The notes: generated by a model from the sequence alone, not told the origin. Shown: positions 9,847 to 20,663, counted from the first letter of the stretch. The stretch is 64,000 nucleotides of DNA from Pseudoalteromonas sp. (GCF_018402495.1 NZ_JAGYIU010000001.1:992001-1056000); one strand, 5' to 3'. Made by a program: numbers and translations.

Positions 9847-10344
9847 ATGAAATCTGAAGACGTTAGCTATTTAACTAAAAATAAAATTGGCCGAAACGCG
9901 ATACAAATCACGAGTCCGTTCAGTGGTAAAGTGATGCCAATGGAAGAGCATCCACAACCCTTTTTTCGTTTTGGCACACTCGGCCCGGGTATTGTTGTTA
10001 GCTTATCGAGTCATAAAGTATTAGCGCCCTTCAATGGCACCTTACTGCAGGTAAAAAGTGCCGGTTGTGAATTTATTTTAAAAGCCAATAACGGCTTAAA
10101 AGTATTAATAAACCTAGCGGTGCCCGATTCACAAACACTTACGCATACTCATATTGCTCAGCTTAACGGCAGTAAAATAACCAAAGGCCAACGCCTTGCT
10201 TATTTTGATTTACGTGAGCTCGACTCGCCTATTTTAGCCAGCCTTATAATTCTCAATGGCCATAATTTAGGCACTTTTCATTATTCTCACCCGCAAGTTA
10301 ATGCCGGTGTAGATACCTTATTAACTATTATTAAAAAGAAGTAG
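9847..10344 (+). CDS. EIIA-Glc-like protein lacking both active-site histidines
   Basis: A 165-residue relative of glucose-type PTS IIA (Crr). The fold motifs align: ITSPFSGKVMPMEEHPQPFF (Crr SPVTG..VPLEEVPDPVF), VLAPFNGTLLQV, NGLKVLINLAV (Crr SGVELFVHFGI), ITKGQRLAYFDL. Where Crr has the phospho-accepting His90 this protein has N89, and where Crr has His75 it has C74. It therefore should not accept phosphate from HPr. No HPr, EI or IIBC genes are nearby. A regulatory or purely structural role is inference. Start three bases after the ACT-domain gene, stop four bases before the ArsC-like gene. Confidence 0.8.
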   Translation: MKSEDVSYLTKNKIGRNAIQITSPFSGKVMPMEEHPQPFFRFGTLGPGIVVSLSSHKVLAPFNGTLLQVKSAGCEFILKANNGLKVLINLAVPDSQTLTHTHIAQLNGSKITKGQRLAYFDLRELDSPILASLIILNGHNLGTFHYSHPQVNAGVDTLLTIIKKK

Positions 10345-10348
10345 ATTT

Positions 10349-11822
<1,474 letters not shown>

Positions 11823-11823
<1 letters not shown>

Positions 11824-12518
11824 TGACTGTAAATAAAGAACTCACTCAATGCATTACAGGCCAAAGTGATGCGCATTTGGTTGCCATACAAAACCATTAT
11901 TTGCATGCCAACATTGTCAATGATTTCATTGCACTGCAAACTGCGGCTACTTCAGCAGGTTTTGATTTATGTATTGCATCAAGCTTTCGGGATTTTACGC
12001 GCCAATCAGCAATTTGGAATGCTAAATTTTCCGCTAAGCGGCCGGTATTAAACAAAGCACAAGAAATCGTTGATATTAGTTCGCTCAGTGATATCGATAA
12101 ATGCATTGCCATTATGCTTTATTCGGCGCTTCCGGGGGCCAGTCGCCATCACTTAGGGACTGATTTAGACATTTACGACAGAGGCGCAGTGAGTAACGAT
12201 TATGTGTTACAGCTGAGCCCTGATGAATATCAGCAAGGTGGGCCTTTTGCTAAACTAAGCCAATGGCTAGACACTCATCTAGCAGAATTTGGGTTTTATC
12301 GACCTTACCAGCACGACTTGGGCGGGGTAGCTCCTGAGCTTTGGCATATTAGCCACATAGCGCAATCAACGCAGCTTATTCGTCACCTTACGCCAGAAGT
12401 GTTGCACGACTGCATTAAGCACAGTGATTTATTAGGTAAAGACGCTATTTTAACCCACTTACCTGCATTGTATGAACGCTTTGTGATCAATGTAAGTCCA
12501 CCAGCTAAGCAGTTTTAG
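11823..12518 (+). CDS. M15 (VanY/LdcB-type) D-Ala-D-Ala or L,D-carboxypeptidase
   Basis: A 231-residue zinc peptidase of the LdcB/VanY family acting on peptidoglycan peptides. The M15 motif SxHxxGxxxD reads SRHHLGTDLDI and the second zinc histidine is in ELWHISH. IASSFRDFTRQSAIWNAKF is the usual substrate-side motif. No signal peptide is evident, so the enzyme may be cytoplasmic (peptide recycling), as in some LdcB-like proteins. Its start overlaps the dapE stop (TAATG): precursor synthesis next to stem-peptide trimming. It converges on, and overlaps by 14 bases, a DMT transporter gene. Confidence 0.82.
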
Positions 12519-13380
12519 TCTTTTTATTTAAAGTAAAAACCAATACCGCTAGTAAAATGATACTGCTAGTGAGCATAAATTGTACAGTTAATGTCTCTGA
12601 TAAAAATACTGCCCCTGCAATAGCCGCCAGAACGGGCACGCATAACTGCACTATGGCTGCATGCGTGCTCTTTAATAGTGGCAAAGCCACATACCAAATA
12701 CTGTAACCTACGCCAGATGCGATGGCACCTGAGGCTATTGCAAGTAACGCTCCTTCGATACGTATATTTTTAAGCTGGCTCATTCCCACCACAATTAAAA
12801 TAGGCAGCACTAATAAACTACGGATAAAATTAAAGGTAGTGGCTCTTAGCGGCGACACACACGCCTTGCCACGAATACTGTAAATTCCCCACGCAATGCC
12901 ACTTATACTCATTAATAATGCAGCCATCAGCGGTGGTGCTGTCTGTGAGGGCAGCATTAAGTAAACAAATGCCGCAAACGCCACTATAAATGCAAGCCAT
13001 TGCACAGCACTTAAACGCTCTTGTTTATATATGCCCCAGCCAATCATTGTAAATTGCACCGCCGAGAATAAAATAAGCGCCCCCATGCCGGTATCAAGCT
13101 CGATATAAGCAACAGAAAAACACAGCGCATATATCAATAAGCTAGCACTGCTTCGCCAACTGCCAGTATCGTTAATAATAGGATTACTTAACTGCGCTTT
13201 TTTATTTAACTGCCTAGTGTAGAGCAGCATAATAATGGTCAAACACACTGCCCCGCTCAGTAACCTAATAACGGTAAAATTCCACGCATCAATGTAGCCT
13301 TGCGCCAACGCTAACCGACATAATAACGAATTTGCAGCAAAGGCAACTAAGGCGATAATAGTAAACAGTGTTGCTTTCAA
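12505..13380 (-). CDS. EamA/DMT-family transporter
   Basis: Inner-membrane protein of 291 residues with ten predicted transmembrane helices as two EamA repeats (about 1-135 and 150-285). AFAANSLLCRLAL...WNFTVIRLLSGAVCL and the second-repeat SGAIASGVGYSIWYVALPLLKSTHAAIVQLCVPVLAAIAG are typical drug/metabolite transporter motifs. Substrate unknown. The 3' end overlaps the convergent M15 peptidase gene, with no terminator between them. The gene stands alone on its strand. Confidence 0.8.
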   Translation of the reverse strand: MKATLFTIIALVAFAANSLLCRLALAQGYIDAWNFTVIRLLSGAVCLTIIMLLYTRQLNKKAQLSNPIINDTGSWRSSASLLIYALCFSVAYIELDTGMGALILFSAVQFTMIGWGIYKQERLSAVQWLAFIVAFAAFVYLMLPSQTAPPLMAALLMSISGIAWGIYSIRGKACVSPLRATTFNFIRSLLVLPILIVVGMSQLKNIRIEGALLAIASGAIASGVGYSIWYVALPLLKSTHAAIVQLCVPVLAAIAGAVFLSETLTVQFMLTSSIILLAVLVFTLNKKTKTA

Positions 13381-13595
13381 ATTAATCCCTAACGTATTGA
13401 TAAATATGTACCGTATTTATATACCGATTAAATTAACGCCCAATGTTGTAAACGTTACCATGGTTATTTTTTAAATGATAAAGTTTTTATTAAGGGTTTT
13501 TGTTCTATGTTTATACACTACGCTTTTTTACAATCTTTCACACCTACATTTATAAGCCATGTGTTAACCTTATAAAATAGATAAAAGGAGTGCGT

Positions 13596-14960
13596 GTGCG
13601 CCACATTTTAATTTTTAGTCTTTGCTTTATTATAAGTGGTTGCAGCACCATGGGCTTTGACGATCTTTTTAATGATTATGCCACTAAAACCACCCCCGTA
13701 AGGCAGGCCATTACCGCTAACGATATTGAGCGTGCCCGCAGCTTAATAAAAGATAACAACAAAGCTCACAGCAATTATTTGCTAAGCCAATTAGAACAAG
13801 GACGAATTGCTGATTTAGCTAACAACCCACAGAGCGCACAAACTCATTTTGAAACTGTGTATCAGCAAATGCAAATTAAGCGTCAGGCTGCAAAAATACA
13901 AGTAAGTGCCGGACTTGAACAAAGTAATGCACTGTTAACCAACGACTCAGCCATTAGCTACACACCGCCGGCCTACGAAATGAGTATGCTGCATAGTTAT
14001 AAAGCGCTTAATTATGTATATAAACACGATATTGAAAGCGCGTTAGTTGAAATTCGTCGTGCTAATAAAGTACAAGTTGATGAACTGCGCAATAACCAAG
14101 ATGAATTAGACAAAACCGTAGCCCAAGCACAGCAGCACTACCCTGAGATGAATAACCTAATTCGTTCGGTTAAAAATGGTTTTCAAAATGCGTACACATT
14201 TTATTTATCCGCCTTACTATATCAAGCTGCTAATCAAGGTGATGATGCCTACATAGACTATAAAAAAGCGCTCGAAATCTATCCTGACAATCCATATTTA
14301 CAGCAAGATCTACTGCGCTTAGCTAAAAAACAAGGTTTTACTGATGACTATAACCAATTTAAACGCCAGTTTGGTGAAGTTAACAGCTTAGAAAAAAACC
14401 AAGGCGAAGTGGTTATATTATTCGAACAAGGCCTGATACCAAAACAACACGAATTTAAATTGCGACTACCCATTTATACTTCACAGGGAGACGCCCGCTT
14501 TTATAGTCTCGTCATGCCCATTTATATAAATAATGCTTATGTAAGCACCGTTAACAACGTCAAAATTAATGACCATGTATTATCACTAAGCCCGTTAGTA
14601 CACTTAGAAGCACTGGCCGCTAAAACGTTAGAGCAGCAAGTTGCTGGGCGCGTATCGAGGCAAATATTGCGCCTAGTGGCGAAAGAAAAGCTGCGCGCTG
14701 AGCTTGCCCGCAGTGGCGGTGATGTGGGGAATATTTTAGCAAACTTATATAATCTTGCTTCTGAGCAAGCCGATACCCGCAGCTGGCTTACCTTACCCAA
14801 TCAAATTAGCCTTGCCCGCAGTGCAGTGACTGCAGGCGAACATACCTTAAATGTTGGCTCACAACCGCCAATAAATTTTACCGTTAGTAAGCAAAGGTTA
14901 ACGTTAATCTACCTAACCTCTGTTAATAACTATTTTAACTCCCATGTAGTGCAACTTTAG
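13596..14960 (+). CDS. COG3014-family lipoprotein with TPR-like repeats
   Basis: Lipoprotein of about 454 residues: signal RHILIFSLCFIISGC with the lipobox cysteine, then a helical region with TPR-like segments (about 60-260, e.g. AFYLSALLYQAANQGDDAYIDYKKALEIYPDNPYL) and a more beta-rich C-terminal part. It matches COG3014, uncharacterised. GTG at 13596 is chosen because AAGGAG ends five bases before it; the GTG at 13590 overlaps that ribosome site. First gene of a four-gene unit with YcfL-like, LpoB and a glycine-zipper protein, so a role in peptidoglycan synthesis at the outer membrane is a fair inference. Confidence 0.8.
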   Translation: MRHILIFSLCFIISGCSTMGFDDLFNDYATKTTPVRQAITANDIERARSLIKDNNKAHSNYLLSQLEQGRIADLANNPQSAQTHFETVYQQMQIKRQAAKIQVSAGLEQSNALLTNDSAISYTPPAYEMSMLHSYKALNYVYKHDIESALVEIRRANKVQVDELRNNQDELDKTVAQAQQHYPEMNNLIRSVKNGFQNAYTFYLSALLYQAANQGDDAYIDYKKALEIYPDNPYLQQDLLRLAKKQGFTDDYNQFKRQFGEVNSLEKNQGEVVILFEQGLIPKQHEFKLRLPIYTSQGDARFYSLVMPIYINNAYVSTVNNVKINDHVLSLSPLVHLEALAAKTLEQQVAGRVSRQILRLVAKEKLRAELARSGGDVGNILANLYNLASEQADTRSWLTLPNQISLARSAVTAGEHTLNVGSQPPINFTVSKQRLTLIYLTSVNNYFNSHVVQL

Positions 14961-14968
14961 GAGCAATC

Positions 14969-15394
14969 ATGAAATACATACTCCCCATTATTGCGTTGTT
15001 TATGCTTAGTGCATGTAGCAGCCGACCTGTAACCTCAGGCATTGGAGTTGAACAAACTACCAACGCCTACAAAGAGCAGCTCAATGTTAACAATCCACAG
15101 TTAGCAAAAAAGCTATTAATTAGAGATGTAAAAACTCGTCAAACAAATAACCTAACTGACGTAGTAGTCACCTTGGCAAGTACCTATAAAAAGTCACAAT
15201 ATTTACAGTATCAATTTAACTGGTTTGATAAAGATGGCTTTGTAATTAAAGGCAACCACTCGCCGTGGCAAGCCCTCACATTATTTGGCTTTGCTAAAAC
15301 TCAGCTTGCAGGACTCGCGCCTAGCCCTAATGCCGTTACTTTCTCTTTAGCTGTAAGAGAAGTGTCTACTGAAGCACAAGAATTTAAAGATTAA
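14969..15394 (+). CDS. YcfL-family (DUF1425) lipoprotein
   Basis: Small lipoprotein (141 residues): MKYILPIIALFMLSAC gives the lipobox cysteine. The mature part has the DUF1425 pattern LLIRDVKTRQTNNLTDVVVTLASTYKKSQYLQYQFNWFDKDGFVI...PWQAL. In E. coli ycfL lies directly before lpoB, as here, although its function is unknown. AGGAGC precedes the ATG; eight bases separate it from the COG3014 gene and seven from lpoB. Confidence 0.82.
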   Translation: MKYILPIIALFMLSACSSRPVTSGIGVEQTTNAYKEQLNVNNPQLAKKLLIRDVKTRQTNNLTDVVVTLASTYKKSQYLQYQFNWFDKDGFVIKGNHSPWQALTLFGFAKTQLAGLAPSPNAVTFSLAVREVSTEAQEFKD

Positions 15395-15401
15395 GGAAAC
15401 C

Positions 15402-16022
15402 ATGATGATCAATAAACAATTTAAATCACTCTCTGGCTATGCAATTTTAGGCTTAGCCGCACTCACACTAACAGGCTGTGCTAATAAAGCAGTCGTTAGT
15501 TATGGTGATGCCCAAGCCGTAGAAACCACAGATATTAACTTTGGCTCTACCGACCTACAAAAAGTAGCCTCGCAAATGACCGACTCACTGCTCAGTTCGC
15601 CAGTGGTTGGTACTATGACTGCCAATACACGCCCTGTGGTATTTGTTGAGCGTATTAAAAACAAAACCAGTGAACACATAGACACTGAGTCAATTACCGA
15701 CTCAATTTCGACTCAATTACTTCGCAGTGGAAAATTTAGATTTGTTGATATGACCCGTGTAGAAGCGGTTCGTGAACAACTTACATTTCAAAATGAAGAT
15801 GCACTGATCAATCCAAGCACTGCGGTGGCCTTTGGTAAACAAATTGGTGCGCAATATATGCTGTACGGTAACCTATCGAGCATTGTTAAATCCAATGCTG
15901 ACAAAGCCGATGTGTACTACAAATTTACAATGCGCTTAATGGATATGCAAAGTGGCCTTGTTGAATGGGCTGACGAAACTGAAATTCGTAAAACCCGTGA
16001 AAAATCTACCTTTGGTTGGTAA
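15402..16022 (+). CDS. lpoB: Penicillin-binding protein activator LpoB
   Basis: Outer-membrane lipoprotein that reaches through the periplasm to activate PBP1b. The signal ends in ALTLTGC (lipobox). The C-terminal globular domain matches LpoB: PVVFVERIKNKTSEHIDTESITDSISTQLLRSGKFRFVDM and AVAFGKQIGAQYMLYGNLSSI, then YKFTMRLMDMQSGLVEWADETEIRK. AAGGAAACC precedes the double ATG at 15402. The flexible linker after the cysteine is short compared with E. coli LpoB. Confidence 0.88.
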   Translation: MMINKQFKSLSGYAILGLAALTLTGCANKAVVSYGDAQAVETTDINFGSTDLQKVASQMTDSLLSSPVVGTMTANTRPVVFVERIKNKTSEHIDTESITDSISTQLLRSGKFRFVDMTRVEAVREQLTFQNEDALINPSTAVAFGKQIGAQYMLYGNLSSIVKSNADKADVYYKFTMRLMDMQSGLVEWADETEIRKTREKSTFGW

Positions 16023-16038
16023 CTAACAGGAGCGAACC

Positions 16039-16506
16039 ATGAAGACGCTTAGCTTATTTTTATGCACTTTATTAATATTTAGTGCCCCCACTTTTGCCAA
16101 GTATGAGCGCAATAAAGCCGTTCCCGTGCAGCAAGTACTATTTGGTAAGGTCAAGTCGGTGCGCACCATTAGTGAACAACAATTGGTTCACGATAAAAGC
16201 AACGGCTGGAAAACCTTTGGCGGTGCCTTATTAGGTGGCGTTATTGGTAACCAGTTTGGTGGTGGCAGCGGTCGCACGGTAGCGACTATTTTAGGATCAG
16301 TGATTGGTGGTAATGTTGCGCATAATCAGCAACAGACACAACGCTATGAAAACCTTCAATTAGTTGAACTACTTATACAAGTAGAAAATGGTGAACAATT
16401 TATGGTGGTACAGGACAGCGATCCCGCTATGCGTTTTCACCAAGGTGATAATGTACGTCTTATTTATTTAACCAACAATACAGTGCGCGTAGATAGCGCT
16501 TATTAG
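16039..16506 (+). CDS. Glycine-zipper 2TM-type envelope protein
   Basis: Exported protein (signal MKTLSLFLCTLLIFSAPTFA) of 155 residues. The middle has a glycine zipper, FGGALLGGVIGNQFGGGSGRTVATILGSVIGGNVA, of the SlyB/RcsF-neighbour type that inserts in or packs on the outer membrane. The rest is beta-rich (LQLVELLIQVENGEQFMVVQDSDPAMRFHQGDNVRLIYL). Unlike SlyB it lacks a lipobox. It is the last gene of the LpoB unit, ending before a strong terminator. Confidence 0.78.
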   Translation: MKTLSLFLCTLLIFSAPTFAKYERNKAVPVQQVLFGKVKSVRTISEQQLVHDKSNGWKTFGGALLGGVIGNQFGGGSGRTVATILGSVIGGNVAHNQQQTQRYENLQLVELLIQVENGEQFMVVQDSDPAMRFHQGDNVRLIYLTNNTVRVDSAY

Positions 16507-16550
16507 GGTCTATTTATGTTTCGAGCTTAATTATTAAAGTTCCAACAAAA

Positions 16551-16583
16551 AACCTAACTTAGGTCACTAAGTTAGGTTTTTTT
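16551..16583. terminator. Bidirectional terminator
   Basis: Perfect 11-base arms AACCTAACTTA (16551-16561) and TAAGTTAGGTT (16568-16578) with a six-base loop; T run to 16583 and an A run before the left arm. It serves the lpoB operon (plus) and the DUF4826 gene (minus). Confidence 0.85.
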
Positions 16584-16604
16584 AAATGTATTCACTTTTA
16601 TTTA

Positions 16605-17051
16605 TTAAGCGGGTTCTTTTGCCCAAAGCTGCTCGTTTTCATGCATTTCATATAAACCATGTGCACGGTTAATCAGTAAATTTGCAAAATCAGCTTGGGT
16701 TTTATCTCGCGCACCCGCGGTAATAATTTGATCGGCCTTTAACTGCCACTGCAGTGAAAAATAACGCATTGCATCGCGTGCATCTTTTGCTGCAGACGCT
16801 TCAGCATGATCAGTTGGTAAACGACCGGTGATCACCCAGTAGCTTTTACCGTTTTGCGCTTTAAATTTCCATAGCGCGCATAAAGGCGCTAAAAAGCGAC
16901 TTTCTTTTTCAAGCAATGTTTTTGGCATAATGCCTTTTTCAGCTAAATGTTTTTGCGCATTTTGAAAGCATTCGCGCTGCCATTGAATTTCTTGTTGCTG
17001 AAGTTCAGCTTGCTGCTCTGGTGTTAATGGTTTTTGTTCTTGTTGCTGCAT
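16605..17051 (-). CDS. DUF4826-family protein
   Basis: Cytosolic protein of 148 residues that I recognise as DUF4826, conserved in Alteromonadales and without known function. Glutamine-rich N terminus (MQQQEQKPLTPEQQAELQQQEIQ), then QNAQKHLAEKGIMPKTLLEKESRFLAPLCALWKFK and the core KSYWVITGRLPTDHAEASAAKDARDAMRYFSLQWQLKA. The ATG at 17051 has AAAAGG at fitting distance; an ATG at 17093 would add a basic, poorly supported leader. Shares a terminator with the convergent lpoB operon. Confidence 0.7.
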   Translation of the reverse strand: MQQQEQKPLTPEQQAELQQQEIQWQRECFQNAQKHLAEKGIMPKTLLEKESRFLAPLCALWKFKAQNGKSYWVITGRLPTDHAEASAAKDARDAMRYFSLQWQLKADQIITAGARDKTQADFANLLINRAHGLYEMHENEQLWAKEPA

Positions 17052-17170
17052 TTTAATAACCTTTTTACTTCTTAGTTTACACTTTAAGGGCATAACAAAT
17101 AAGGCGCAAGCATAAATAGCGTGCTTAACACCTTATTCGCAGCTGTTTGCTGGGTTTTTAAGCAAACCGA

Positions 17171-18553
17171 TTATTTTATGTTGTGATCAAACGACCCCAC
17201 ATCACCGGGGAACACCACTGGCGATTCAACACCCTGTTTATTCACGCTAGCAACGCCAAAATAGTAGTTATCAATAACCACATTTTTAAGCGTAAACTCG
17301 CTTACATTATCAACCCATTGGCTGTATTGCCATTGTGGCTCACTCGTATAGCGCCAGTAAATTTTGTAACCGGCAATATTTTTATCATCTGATGGTTGCC
17401 AAGAAAGTGTGGTACTGGCGCGTACGGCACCACTAATTTTCACTTCTTTAGGTGGCGCTGGTGCCCATGCCATTGACGCTAGGCTCACCGCATTCAATGA
17501 CGTGAGTTTTGCTGCGTAATCAAAATCAACACCTTCAATTGTATCGCCATAAACAATGCCATTTTCAGTGCGTAGGTCTTGATGTTGACGGTCGTAATGC
17601 TCGTTAGTTTCCATTATACGCACGGCGGCAAAGCCTGCATCGTTAAACGGGCGATGATGCCCTCCTCGAGCAAATCGGTCGAGTCTGTATACCAGCATAG
17701 TGTCTAAATTTTCAATGTACTTATCGGCAATGGTGTCTATGTAACGCGCTAAATTACGGCTCGCTGAGTCAACTTCGCCACCCGTAAAACGACGAGTACG
17801 CGCTTGCTCTTTGGTTTCAACCACACGCGTCCCTTCAGAAAAAATTCGTGCAGTGGTGTTATCTGTTACGCCATTAATACCGGTAATATTACCAATCATG
17901 TCGTTATTTAAAACACCATGAACCTGCCAATTATTTTTTTGCGCATAAGCGGTTAAAATTTTACCGCCAAATAAGCCTTGCTCTTCGCCCGAAAGTGCCG
18001 CATACACCACTGAGCCATTAAATTTATATTGCGATAAAACACGCGCTGCCTCAATAACACCGGCAACCCCTGAGGCGTTATCGTTTGCACCTGGCGCATC
18101 ACTGGTAAAATCCATTACATCACTAACCCGTGAGTCTATATCACCCGACATCATCACCATACGATTAGGTTCAGTACTGCCGCGCTGAATAGCCACTATA
18201 TTAACGACTTCAACGGGGTTAGGAATGCGCTTTTCTCCCGAGATGGTTTCTTTTACTTCTAGTATTTCTAAGCAGCCACCGCACTGTGCCGAAATTGCTT
18301 CAAATTCTTGTTTTATCCAACGCCTCGCTGCACCAATACCACGTGTATCAGACTTAGTTTCTGATAAGGTATGACGCGTACCAAAACCCACCAGTGTTTG
18401 AATATCACCCTCAATGCGCTGCGCCGAAATTTCTTGTGCAATTTTATGCAATGATGCTTGTTGTGTTGACTCAACAGCGACGCTGTTAAGTGTTATCGAA
18501 CATAATGCTGTAGGCAGAGCATACTTAAGCAATTGATTAACTAGTTTAGACAT
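17171..18553 (-). CDS. Secreted M28 metallopeptidase with C-terminal Fn3 domain
   Basis: Exported aminopeptidase-like zinc enzyme (signal about residues 1-27). The M28 core spans about 45-350: SGDIDSRVSD, DAPGANDNASGVAGVIEAARVL (metal ligand D158), ALSGEEQGLFGG (catalytic E190/E191), NNDMIGN, and a late histidine in NEHYDRQHQ. The first zinc ligand, usually histidine in GHxDS, is D138 (GDIDS). I believe this variant is shared by a subgroup. About 365-455 forms a fibronectin type III domain (KISGAVRASTTLSWQPSDDKNIAGYKIYWRYT). Probably degrades extracellular peptides. Confidence 0.85.
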   Translation of the reverse strand: MSKLVNQLLKYALPTALCSITLNSVAVESTQQASLHKIAQEISAQRIEGDIQTLVGFGTRHTLSETKSDTRGIGAARRWIKQEFEAISAQCGGCLEILEVKETISGEKRIPNPVEVVNIVAIQRGSTEPNRMVMMSGDIDSRVSDVMDFTSDAPGANDNASGVAGVIEAARVLSQYKFNGSVVYAALSGEEQGLFGGKILTAYAQKNNWQVHGVLNNDMIGNITGINGVTDNTTARIFSEGTRVVETKEQARTRRFTGGEVDSASRNLARYIDTIADKYIENLDTMLVYRLDRFARGGHHRPFNDAGFAAVRIMETNEHYDRQHQDLRTENGIVYGDTIEGVDFDYAAKLTSLNAVSLASMAWAPAPPKEVKISGAVRASTTLSWQPSDDKNIAGYKIYWRYTSEPQWQYSQWVDNVSEFTLKNVVIDNYYFGVASVNKQGVESPVVFPGDVGSFDHNIK

Positions 18554-18773
18554 AGCAGTTTTATCCTCAAAATGAATACCACCAACATGACAGTAGAAAA
18601 TAATAATCGCAAACCATTTGAGATAAACGTTAAAAACCTCAGGCTAAACTACATTTTATTAACAAACTTAAAGCTTCTTTAGTTAGCTGGGCATGTGAGC
18701 ATATTATTTTCACTGCGTCTTATCTGTGACAGTGATATAGTAAAGTCTGTTTTGAATTAATTAAGCTTCTAAT

Positions 18774-20621
18774 ATGTATCGATTATTTGAACGAATGACT
18801 AAACCGTTCCCTGAGCGCTCACCAACTCAGCCCCCAAATACCTTATTTGCATTTTGCCGTCATTACACAAAGGGCATGGAACTGTCGTTGGTACTTATGT
18901 CACTAAGCGCCGCGTTGTTGGCTATTTTAGAAGTTTCTTTGTTCAGCTATATGGGTCAACTGGTTGACTGGCTTGGCGAATACACACCTGAAGAGCTCTT
19001 TTCACAGCAACAATCAGCGCTCATAAAAATGGGACTAATGCTACTTGTTGTCATGCCTGTAGTGGTGTTTTTTAGATCTGCTATCTTACATCAAGCGCTA
19101 TTAGGTAATTACCCTATGTCGATACGCTGGTTAGCACACCGCTACTTACTACGCCAAAGTGTTAGCTTTTATCAAAACGAATTTGCCGGAAGAATAGCTA
19201 CAAAAGTATTACAAACCTCATTGGCAGTGCGTGAATCTGTCACTAAGTTACTTGATGTACTGATGTACATTGCCGTTTATTTTGGCTCAATGGTGTTTTT
19301 AGTCGCAGCCTCTGATTGGCGGTTGATGTTGCCATTATTAGTATGGTTAGCATTATATATCTGCGTACAAATATACTTTGTACCCCGGTTAAAAAGTATT
19401 GCCAGTTCACAGGCCGACGCACGCTCAGAAATGACTGGCCGTATCGTCGACAGCTATACAAATATTTCAACCATCAAATTATTTTCCTATACCCAACGCG
19501 AAGAGCAATACGCCAAACAAAGTATGGATGTATTTTTACAGCCTGTGTATAAACAAATGCGATTGGTTACAAGCCTTAATGTGGTTATTCAGAGCTTAAA
19601 CTACTTATTGGTGTTCTCTGTGGCAGCGGTATCCTTATATTTATGGTCGTTAAGTGCAATTAGCGCAGGCGCTATTGCCGTGGCATTAAGTTTATCGTTA
19701 AGGCTTAATGGCATGGCCCAATGGATCATGTGGGAAATTAGCAGCTTGTTTGAAAACATTGGCACTGTGGCCGACGGCATGCGCACGCTTTCTACTCCTA
19801 TTGCCGTTGATGACAAACCACAAGCCACAAGCTTAAAAGTCACTCAAGGAGCAATCGACTTTAATAATGTCCATTTTAATTATGGTAAAGCCGCTAATGA
19901 AAACAATCGCGGCCCCATAATAAACGGTTTAGACTTAAACATTAAACCCGGTGAAAAAATTGGTTTAGTGGGTCGCTCTGGTGCGGGTAAATCAACACTG
20001 GTTAACTTATTGCTACGCTTTTACGACACTAACAAAGGCAGTATTAGTATTGATGGCCAAAACATAACCGATGTGAGCCAAGAAAGTCTGCGCCGCTATA
20101 TTGCCATGGTTACTCAAGATACCTCGCTACTGCATCGCTCAGTAAAAGATAACATTTTATACGGCAGACCTGATGCCACCGAAGCCGAAATGCTCAATGC
20201 CACCAAACAAGCCAAAGCCCTTGATTTTATTCTTGATTTAGAAGACAGCAAAGGCAATAAAGGCTTTGATGCGCAAGTAGGTGAACGAGGAGTGACGCTT
20301 TCAGGCGGACAACGTCAGCGGATTGCTATTGCACGGGTACTGCTTAAAAACGCTCCCATTCTTATACTTGATGAAGCCACCAGCGCATTAGATTCAGAAG
20401 TCGAAGCCGCTATCCAAGCAAGCTTAGATGATTTAATGGCAGGCAAAACAGTAATTGCCATTGCCCATCGATTATCGACCATTGCACAAATGGACAGACT
20501 CATCGTATTGGATGATGGCGGCGTTGTTGAGCAAGGTAGTCATAACGAACTTATCGCCCAAGGTGGCATTTATGCGGCGCTTTGGGCGCATCAAACCGGT
20601 GGCTTTATTGGCGTTGAGTAA
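18774..20621 (+). CDS. ABC exporter, fused membrane and ATPase domains
   Basis: Half-transporter of 615 residues: six-helix membrane domain (about 35-330) and ATPase domain (about 360-605). Walker A GLVGRSGAGKST near residue 397, signature LSGGQRQRIAIARVL near 509, Walker B ILILDEATSALD near 528 and H-loop IAIAHRLSTIAQ follow in order. It probably works as a homodimer exporting a lipid, drug or peptide; the substrate is not evident. The gene is alone in its unit, closed by a good terminator. Confidence 0.87.
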   Translation: MYRLFERMTKPFPERSPTQPPNTLFAFCRHYTKGMELSLVLMSLSAALLAILEVSLFSYMGQLVDWLGEYTPEELFSQQQSALIKMGLMLLVVMPVVVFFRSAILHQALLGNYPMSIRWLAHRYLLRQSVSFYQNEFAGRIATKVLQTSLAVRESVTKLLDVLMYIAVYFGSMVFLVAASDWRLMLPLLVWLALYICVQIYFVPRLKSIASSQADARSEMTGRIVDSYTNISTIKLFSYTQREEQYAKQSMDVFLQPVYKQMRLVTSLNVVIQSLNYLLVFSVAAVSLYLWSLSAISAGAIAVALSLSLRLNGMAQWIMWEISSLFENIGTVADGMRTLSTPIAVDDKPQATSLKVTQGAIDFNNVHFNYGKAANENNRGPIINGLDLNIKPGEKIGLVGRSGAGKSTLVNLLLRFYDTNKGSISIDGQNITDVSQESLRRYIAMVTQDTSLLHRSVKDNILYGRPDATEAEMLNATKQAKALDFILDLEDSKGNKGFDAQVGERGVTLSGGQRQRIAIARVLLKNAPILILDEATSALDSEVEAAIQASLDDLMAGKTVIAIAHRLSTIAQMDRLIVLDDGGVVEQGSHNELIAQGGIYAALWAHQTGGFIGVE

Positions 20622-20635
20622 ATAAATCATCTCAG

Positions 20636-20663
20636 AGCAGGCTATTAATATAGCCTGCTTTTG
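20636..20663 (+). terminator. Terminator of the ABC exporter gene
   Basis: Ten-base perfect arms AGCAGGCTAT (20636-20645) and ATAGCCTGCT (20650-20659), loop TAAT, then TTTTG. A textbook intrinsic terminator 14 bases after the stop. Confidence 0.85.
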
